Positions 55,109 to 61,500 of a stretch of 64,000 bases of DNA are shown here, one piece after another. The position numbers and the translations under genes were made by a program. The stretch is from Pseudomonas tremae (lineage in GTDB: Bacteria > Pseudomonadota > Gammaproteobacteria > Pseudomonadales > Pseudomonadaceae). The stretch lies in NCBI RefSeq assembly GCF_001401155.1, contig NZ_LJRO01000492.1, forward strand, positions 1 to 64,000. The letters are read 5' to 3'. A model generated the notes under the pieces. That model saw nothing but the letters and a program-made list of their open reading frames with translations. It made no database searches and was not told the DNA's origin. Within the stretch, counting starts at the first letter, position 1; every line of letters begins with the position of its first letter.

Positions 55109-56581
55109 ATGGAGCGTTTGTTAGTTTTCCCCCAACCATTGCCGGATGAGTCGCTCTACAGCGTCGCAGTGCGCTACCACCGAACCATGGTCAATGACAG
55201 CTATCGTCAAACCAGCTTGGATCTGTTCGGGGTATATTCACGGACGTGTGGTTCCACTCTACCGTGCTGCCTTGGCCATCTATCGGCGCGATTAGGAGGT
55301 CTATACTCCGTCCAAGAGCTCGTCGAAGCTCAAACGTTGCTGCCGCTCTATAAACCCTTTCTTCAGGATGCTTCATACGAGTCAGCGGTTCGGTGCATGG
55401 AGGGGGGGGTAGGTACCGGACTTAAAATGAGCCTAGGGATTACTGCCTCTGGTCTGCTAAAGCATGCGTCTTTCCGGTACTGCGAGGCATGTATACAAGA
55501 TGACATCCTAGACTTTGGGGTGCCCTTTTGGCATCGCATACACATGGCCGCCGGAGTCTGTGCTTGCCCACATCATGGAAGCGCGCTCCGCTCTGTACTT
55601 TTTCCTAATAAAACGGACTGGCGTTGTATGCTTTTACCTGGTGAGTGCCTCAGCACGCCAGTATTGAGTACATATGGACTTCGAGTTGCTACAAACATTG
55701 CGGAAATGCAGTTTTGGGGACTTAGCCACTCGTCACATGTAGCCGATTTGGTGCATGAGGGGTTCCTAAAATCGAGGCTCTTAGCACTAGGGATGCTCAA
55801 AAAGGATCGGTTAATTGAAAAGGCAATCAAGGCTCATGTAAGACGTAGGTTTCGTGATGCTCCGCAGGAAAATGATTATCTAACGTTGATTGGCGATAGT
55901 GACTGGGTTCTACGGCTTCTGCGTCCTCGTGGGCAAACGGTTCAGCCATTCCATTTTTACTTTTTATGCTGGTTATTGGGTGTGACGCTCGATGATTTGA
56001 GGGCGTATGAGCCGGAACCTCCTCACAAAAGTGCACCAAGCACTTCTCCTACTTTAGCTAGAAAGACAGCAGTCTCCGATCAGGAAATTGCCGTGCGGCG
56101 TCGGCTGTTTGTCAGCGACCGCCATGAGAGATGTCACGATAAGCCCGGATATTATTGGCTATATCACAATGATCGGGAATGGCTTAAAAACTATTTGAAT
56201 ACTCATCAGCGACGTTGGATTCGTAAACCGCGAGTGGGCTGGAAAGCACGGGATATTATTCTTTCAGAAGATCTTGTGAACGCACATCGTAAAATTATGT
56301 CTTTACAGGGAAAACCAGTCAAGCTCACGAAGTCGGCTTTGGTCAGGAGCATACATCACCACTTTGATTTCATGCGTCGGCCCGTTAATTTTCCAGTAAG
56401 TATGAAAGTTATTAAAGGTCTGATTGAGACGGAGCATGATTATCAAGTGCGAAAAATTAGATGGGCTATCGGCCAATGTAGCCGAACTAGGTGTTATGGG
56501 ATCAGTATGGTTTTGCGTGTCGCCGGAATCCGGGTGCGGCGTGTTTCCGATGACGAAATCAGAAAAATAATGGTTCTATGA
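55109..56581 (+). CDS. tnsD: TnsD/TniQ-family target-site selector
   Basis: TnsD binds the 3' end of glmS and directs insertion downstream of it. The 490-residue protein (Tn7 TnsD about 508) opens with FPQPLPDESLYSVAVRYH, the TniQ signature, and has the zinc motif Cys125-x2-Cys128 ... Cys153-x2-His156 within RYCEACIQDD ... HRIHMAAGVCACPHHG. The C-terminal 250 residues contain repeated helical DNA-binding-like segments expected for attTn7 recognition. It starts 25 bp after tnsC with GGGGGCAAAGAG upstream. It agrees with the insertion position. Confidence 0.9.
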   Translation: MERLLVFPQPLPDESLYSVAVRYHRTMVNDSYRQTSLDLFGVYSRTCGSTLPCCLGHLSARLGGLYSVQELVEAQTLLPLYKPFLQDASYESAVRCMEGGVGTGLKMSLGITASGLLKHASFRYCEACIQDDILDFGVPFWHRIHMAAGVCACPHHGSALRSVLFPNKTDWRCMLLPGECLSTPVLSTYGLRVATNIAEMQFWGLSHSSHVADLVHEGFLKSRLLALGMLKKDRLIEKAIKAHVRRRFRDAPQENDYLTLIGDSDWVLRLLRPRGQTVQPFHFYFLCWLLGVTLDDLRAYEPEPPHKSAPSTSPTLARKTAVSDQEIAVRRRLFVSDRHERCHDKPGYYWLYHNDREWLKNYLNTHQRRWIRKPRVGWKARDIILSEDLVNAHRKIMSLQGKPVKLTKSALVRSIHHHFDFMRRPVNFPVSMKVIKGLIETEHDYQVRKIRWAIGQCSRTRCYGISMVLRVAGIRVRRVSDDEIRKIMVL

Positions 56582-56608
56582 ATGGTGTATAAGTGTAAGT
56601 TACGGGCA

Positions 56609-57427
56609 CTATTGTTTCCGTAGTTCTTCCAACATCGATATCCAAACAGACTTGTCGTTGAGGGAGTTTAAATATGCATCGGTCGTTTGGTAGGCCAGAA
56701 ACCCGCTAGCAGCACAGACGTCGGTACTTGGCTGATAGAATGACTCCGAAGTGAAACTTAATTCTAGCTGGTTGTTCATACGCTCTACCAGTAAATCATA
56801 ATTGCCATCATCTTTTAGAAGCCCCATTAGTTCCAATTTAATATTTATTGCTTTGTTTACGTCATAGGTTTCGAAGTGTCTACCGTCGTATTTAAGAAGC
56901 TCGCTAGTGAATACGGAATAGCTATGCTTCATTGATCCTATCTCTCTAGGTGATAATTGATAAGAGTTACAGCATTTTATAAATTTACCAATTTTATGTG
57001 ATGTTACTTTTTTTAAGCAAGTAGGACATCTGTCAAAAAGTTTAGATCCGTGCACGCTGCACACACGCACTGAGGCTAACAAGTGGCTGCAATGAATGTA
57101 AGCTGTGCCGAAGATTTTCACATTTTCAGCTACACAATCGAGGCATATTTTCCAAGAATAAATGGGAGTGAACATAGTTTTAGTCAAATTTCTACCTAGA
57201 GCTATCGTAAGAGGGAACAGAGTATTGTGGTAAAGGACTTCCCGTGTGACACCATGATCGATGAATAGCTTAGGAAATATGATGTCATCACTATGTTGGC
57301 TGCGTTCTTTTTTAGGTATATTTTTTATTACATAGTCCTCTTTGCTGAAAGTATTGGTACAGATAGATTCATTGCCTCTTTTGATAGCTGATGCTACATA
57401 TTCACCAGGTAACGGGTTGTATATCAC
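56609..57427 (-). CDS. Second TniQ-family protein
   Basis: This 272-residue, AT-rich gene converges with tnsD, with 27 bp between stops. It starts (GTG) YNPLPGEYVASAIKRGNE, a TniQ-like opening, and has the TniQ zinc pattern Cys95-x2-Cys98 and Cys123-x2-His126 at the same internal spacing as in TnsD (25 residues), plus a third Cys pair at 134 and 137 (DRCPTC). It lacks the long C-terminal DNA-binding extension of TnsD. Short TniQ proteins can guide Tn7-like elements to alternative targets; that role here is inference. Weak ribosome-binding site. Confidence 0.75.
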   Translation of the reverse strand: MIYNPLPGEYVASAIKRGNESICTNTFSKEDYVIKNIPKKERSQHSDDIIFPKLFIDHGVTREVLYHNTLFPLTIALGRNLTKTMFTPIYSWKICLDCVAENVKIFGTAYIHCSHLLASVRVCSVHGSKLFDRCPTCLKKVTSHKIGKFIKCCNSYQLSPREIGSMKHSYSVFTSELLKYDGRHFETYDVNKAINIKLELMGLLKDDGNYDLLVERMNNQLELSFTSESFYQPSTDVCAASGFLAYQTTDAYLNSLNDKSVWISMLEELRKQ

Positions 57428-57911
57428 GAGTGGGCCTTAGTTTGGGTTTTCGAAAGCTGCTGAGAGTGTATTCTCGCAAGTTGTTTGATCTTGGATCAAT
57501 AGCTTCGAGACAATGGACGTTGACGACCATCCGCTATCAACCTGTTGGCGGCGATGTCGTTGCCGAGACGTCACTGACCCAGTTTGCTCTTCGCGAAGAA
57601 ATTTTTTTCTAATTTGGTGCAGATCTGGAGGAGGGCATTCTTGAGTCAGCGCATGGGTCAATTGGGCGTCAGCGTCAACACTGAGCTATTGACATCGGCC
57701 TCTAAGCCTTAGCAGTAGGCTACCAGTGAAATGACCTACCTTCGATCAACGCGAATGGCCAGGCTCGCCACTCAACTTAACCGGGTGCGACATCGATCTA
57801 GACGGCTTCGATGGTATGAGCGCGCCGCTTTCCCCGGGGTTCGCCAAGGTCATACCGTTAAGGTTACGAGAGTGATTCCAGCGCTGATGCCCGGCTGGTC
57901 AGCGATCTATC
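57428..57911. other. Intergenic region after the Tn7-like genes
   Basis: I see no gene with family support in this stretch. The left-end 20-bp motif is not present in either orientation. The few short open frames lack ribosome-binding sites or recognisable motifs; some of this may be decayed insertion-sequence DNA. Confidence 0.5.
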
Positions 57912-58118
57912 CAGCTTGAACGCTTCTTTCGAGACATCACGGTGTATCTTCGCTACGGCAGTTTTGCCTCGGTTCGCGAGCTGGAGAGCTCCATTACAGC
58001 GTTCATGGCGTTACGTAATGCTCAGCCGACCCGATACGTTTGGAATGCAAAGGGAGAGGAGATTTTGAACAAAATTCAACGGGGGCGTGAAGCACTTGAA
58101 ACCGCAGTCAATAAGTAA
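57912..58118 (+). pseudogene. IS630-family transposase, C-terminal remnant
   Basis: An uninterrupted frame of 68 codons reads QLERFFRDITVYLRYGSF, then ASVRELESSITAFMALRN, then AQPTRYVWNAKGEEILNKIQ and ends at TAA. This matches the C-terminal end of IS630-type transposases (W/F-E-R-x-F, GSF-x-S-V-x-E-L, F/Y-x-W). No upstream part of the transposase is readable and there is no start codon, so it is a fragment. It may mark the deletion or insertion that removed the transposon end. Confidence 0.7.
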
Positions 58119-58178
58119 ATTATTTCGAAAACAGCACACTAGTTGCATTGGGATTTTTAGAGACAGTAGCTTTTGGAC

Positions 58179-58568
58179 CTACAAGTAATCTAGCCAGTCA
58201 CCGGACTTAACATTCTGTCTCTTCTTGAGGAAATCCTCGTACCGAGCTTTATGTTTTTCAACAGCACCCTCAACATCTATAGGAATAAAACCACGCCCTC
58301 TCTCCTCTACAGATAAAGCTGTTGGCTTAATCTTCATCGGCGAAAGCTCTATCAAGACCCCTGAAACCTTAGACTTATGAAATATAAAGCTCTTTCCTCC
58401 GGCCAAGGGAAGGATTTCATCCATCACAGAAAACATTATTTCAGGGCTAGATATCTCAATTTTTTCACCATCTTCATAACTTTCTGAATAGTTCTCTGGG
58501 ATGAGGAAAAGCTTATAATCAATAATAACCAGCCAGCCATCTAGCTCAACAATATCGCCGATATTCAT
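58179..58568 (-). CDS. Probable immunity protein (CdiI-like)
   Basis: This gene for about 129 residues starts 2 bp after the cdiA-like stop, with AGGGAAG upstream of the ATG. The small acidic protein (MNIGDIVELDGWLVIIDYKLFLIP ...) has no signal or membrane segment and no family I recognise. Position directly downstream of the toxin-bearing gene, size and AT-rich composition are those of a cognate immunity gene that protects the cell from the C-terminal toxin of its sibling. No biochemical function can be inferred. Confidence 0.75.
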   Translation of the reverse strand: MNIGDIVELDGWLVIIDYKLFLIPENYSESYEDGEKIEISSPEIMFSVMDEILPLAGGKSFIFHKSKVSGVLIELSPMKIKPTALSVEERGRGFIPIDVEGAVEKHKARYEDFLKKRQNVKSGDWLDYL

Positions 58569-58570
58569 TA

Positions 58571-61500
58571 TCACTTCCCTATCACAATGGCATTAACGCC
58601 TGTTGACATTGCGCCATCTAACAACCCTTGCTGAACACCTCTTGGCCCGACATACGGGTCTCGTGTCATATAGTAACTTACGCCATCAATAGACTTAACA
58701 CTATCAACAATAATGAAGTGTTTTCCTTGGCCAGCGGGAACCTGAACGATAACACTCGCTCCTTCTTGCAGTGCTTTGTTTAACTGCTCAGGTAGCATTG
58801 TAGTGTTTACAGTATTTTTAACTCCCGCCTTAGATATCACATCTGATAATTCCAGAGTGTTAACGCCGGTCGGCCTGACCCCGTTTACAAAGCTTCCAAT
58901 TGCATTGTCAAGGCTAATAGCCGCACCCGTTTTGTCAGTAATTGTCATTGCTGCGCAGGCTGGTCCGCATACAGGGGCGTCACCTTGTAAAACAACCGAG
59001 CCCTTTGGTTCATATGGGATCGTTTTAGGCGCAACAACAATACCGCCTGCGCCATCAACAGAAGCACCTGCTGTCGCTTTTGCACCAACCGCTGCACCAT
59101 CATACACCGCACCAAACAGCCCTAAACCATTAAGCAGCGCCTGAGCCCCATACATGACCCGCTCAGAAGACGTTGCCTGATCGCCTGAAACCGGGTTCGC
59201 CCCCCCACCCGCCATGTACAGCTGACACCCTATTCCGGCCAGGCCTATTCCTCCGCAGCCCTCAGCGAAAAGCTCTTTCGAGGTTTTTGGGAGGGTCGCT
59301 TCGGCCGTCGCCAGTTCAGTGGCTGACTTCGCGTTGTAGATCTCTGATTGCTCGTAGCTGGCAGGCTCCAGCGCCCACTCCTGCCCCAGGTTGGTTTTAA
59401 TGGTATTGCTGGAGACAACGCACACACCGTTGCCGGATGTCGCACACTTGACCAGTTGGCCTGGTTCAGTGGTCGAAGCGGGTGTCTTCAGAAAGTCATC
59501 TGCAACGGCCTCGGTTTCTTTGAGTACCGAGTTCGCTTTCACCAATAGCTCGTCGATATCTTTCGACAGCTTGTCGCAGCTTGAGGACGATACCCCGCTG
59601 CACGACTCCGCAAACTGACGTTGTTTCATCAACAGCGTGAGGTCTTCTGCGCCTCTTAGCTGGTTGTTCTCGACTGCGTTTTTCGCCGCTCCTGCACCCG
59701 CAAGCGCATCCGCTGAGTCGCCTCCAGCCAAGCCTCCGACCAAGCCGCCTGCCAGGGTCGAGAGTGCGGATACTTTCTGCTTTTCAGCTTCAGTCAGTTG
59801 GTCCGCAGACTTCCCGGGATAAAGCTGGCTGGCGACCAGTTCGCCAATGCTTGCTCCGGCAGCACCGGCTACAGCAGAGTTCTGTTGAGACTTGGCCAAC
59901 ACGGCGCCAAGCAACGCATGGGCCATGATTCTGGCTTCAAGATTATCGCCCGTGCTCTCTTTGATAACGCCAGCAATGTAAGGTGCTGAAGCACCTACCG
60001 CAGCCTGACCAAGATTTCCCGCCGCCAGTCCCTGAATGGCTGCAGTAGCGGCCTGAGCGGCTCTTTGCAAATCGCTACCTGTTCCGTAGGTCGCCATGGT
60101 TTTCTTGTAGGCATTCGTGCCCTGTAATGCCTCTACGTAGGCCTGACGGTCTTTGTATGAAGCGTTCGGGTCAGCCCCCGGCATGTTTTTGTCTTTCAGT
60201 TCAGCCTGGGCTGCTTTCGCGGCTTCGATGGTTCCTTGAGTACGAATGATGTCCATGGACTGATTGGCAATATCACCAATCAACTGCGCCTGACGCAGTC
60301 GCGTCTGCTCTTTTTCCTTGTCGAAAATAGGGCTCAACGCGTTATTGGCGTGCTCGACATCACGGCTCAGCGCAGTAACGTCCTGCTGTTGTTTGTCCTG
60401 ATCGCGGACAGTCAGTTCGCCATCAGAAACAGCGGCGTAGGTTGTGCTGCTGTCTTTGCCTTTGTTGTTGGAGCCGACCAGCAACAGGCTGCCCATGTTA
60501 CCCATGAACTGCGAGCCGACGTCCCCTCCCGTGCCGCCGCTGACACTTTGGGACTGGCTGGAGAAGTTGGCTTTATTGCCGATGTTCATCCAGCCCAGCG
60601 TGCCCGTATTCAGCGTGTTTTTGTCGGCGCTGGCCGTACTGCCGATAACGCCGCCGTTGAGTTGGGTATGTTCTCCCACGTTGATCTGATAACCGTCCTT
60701 GCCAGCAAACAGACCCGTTTGCTCCTTCACGCTGTCAAAGTTGGATTGGATCTTGCTCTGGCTGACGCTAAGCGAGCCGCTTCCCGTCATGGAGCCGAAG
60801 GTAAAGCTTCCTCCGCCACTGACGTTGGACTGCTTGGTGTCATAGCGGTCGGTGTCCTGCTGGCTGCTGACGGTCAGATTACGTTGGATGTCGGCGACGA
60901 TTTTCTGAGCGCTGACTTGGGCGCCTTCGAGCGTGGTGTCGCGGCCACTGTTCATCGTCAGCTGGTTACCGGCATTAACGCTGGTTTCAGTCCATACCGT
61001 GCCATCCCCCTTTTCTTTGCCGGTGCCCGAGTTGGCATTAGCGAAGATACTGAGGCCTGCGCCACTGGAACCGACCCCAAGGCTGGCACCTACCGCGCCA
61101 CCGCCGCTCTTGTTTGAGCCGTCCAGCCTTTGGGTATTGACGCCTGAGCGCAGGTCAATGTCTCTGGCAGCCGACAACAACAAGTTGTTACCTGCCTGAA
61201 GTTTGCTGCCCCGCACAGAAAGATCGCCGTCCGCAGCGTTTGCCTGACCGGTTCCGGTTGCAATGACGCTGATATCGTTACCAGCGGTGAGGTTGCTGCC
61301 TTGGCTGACGCTTTGTTCTTCCAACTGGCTGGAACTGGATTTTTGAGTTCCCAGAGAAAGTGCGATCCCCACGAAGCTGCCAGCTTGTGCACCTGATTCA
61401 AGCGCCTGTGCGCCCTGCCAGGCCTGGTATCCAGACAGTCCTGCCTTGACGCCCTGAAGCGCCGACAGACGAGTGTCGTCTTCATGCTTCGCATCTTTGG

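Larger units (their letters stand above)
50354..57427. mobile_element. Tn7-like transposon at attTn7 (visible core)
   Basis: The element starts about 20-25 bp after the glmS stop, at one of the TGT triplets at 50354-50360, with putative TnsB sites, then tnsA-tnsB-tnsC-tnsD and a convergent second tniQ-type gene. No tnsE is present. The end coordinate given is the last gene of clear transposon affinity: no inverted copy of the left-end motif was found between there and the window end, so the right end is either lost or outside the window. Confidence 0.85.

Noticed and set aside
57731..57919. Plus-strand frame of 62 codons before the IS630 fragment
   Set aside because: Its product does not continue the transposase frame and has no recognisable motif.
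60236..61117. Open frame of 293 codons antisense to the cdiA-like gene
   Set aside because: It lies in the repeat-rich haemagglutinin region; long antisense frames are expected from its base composition, and no motif is seen.
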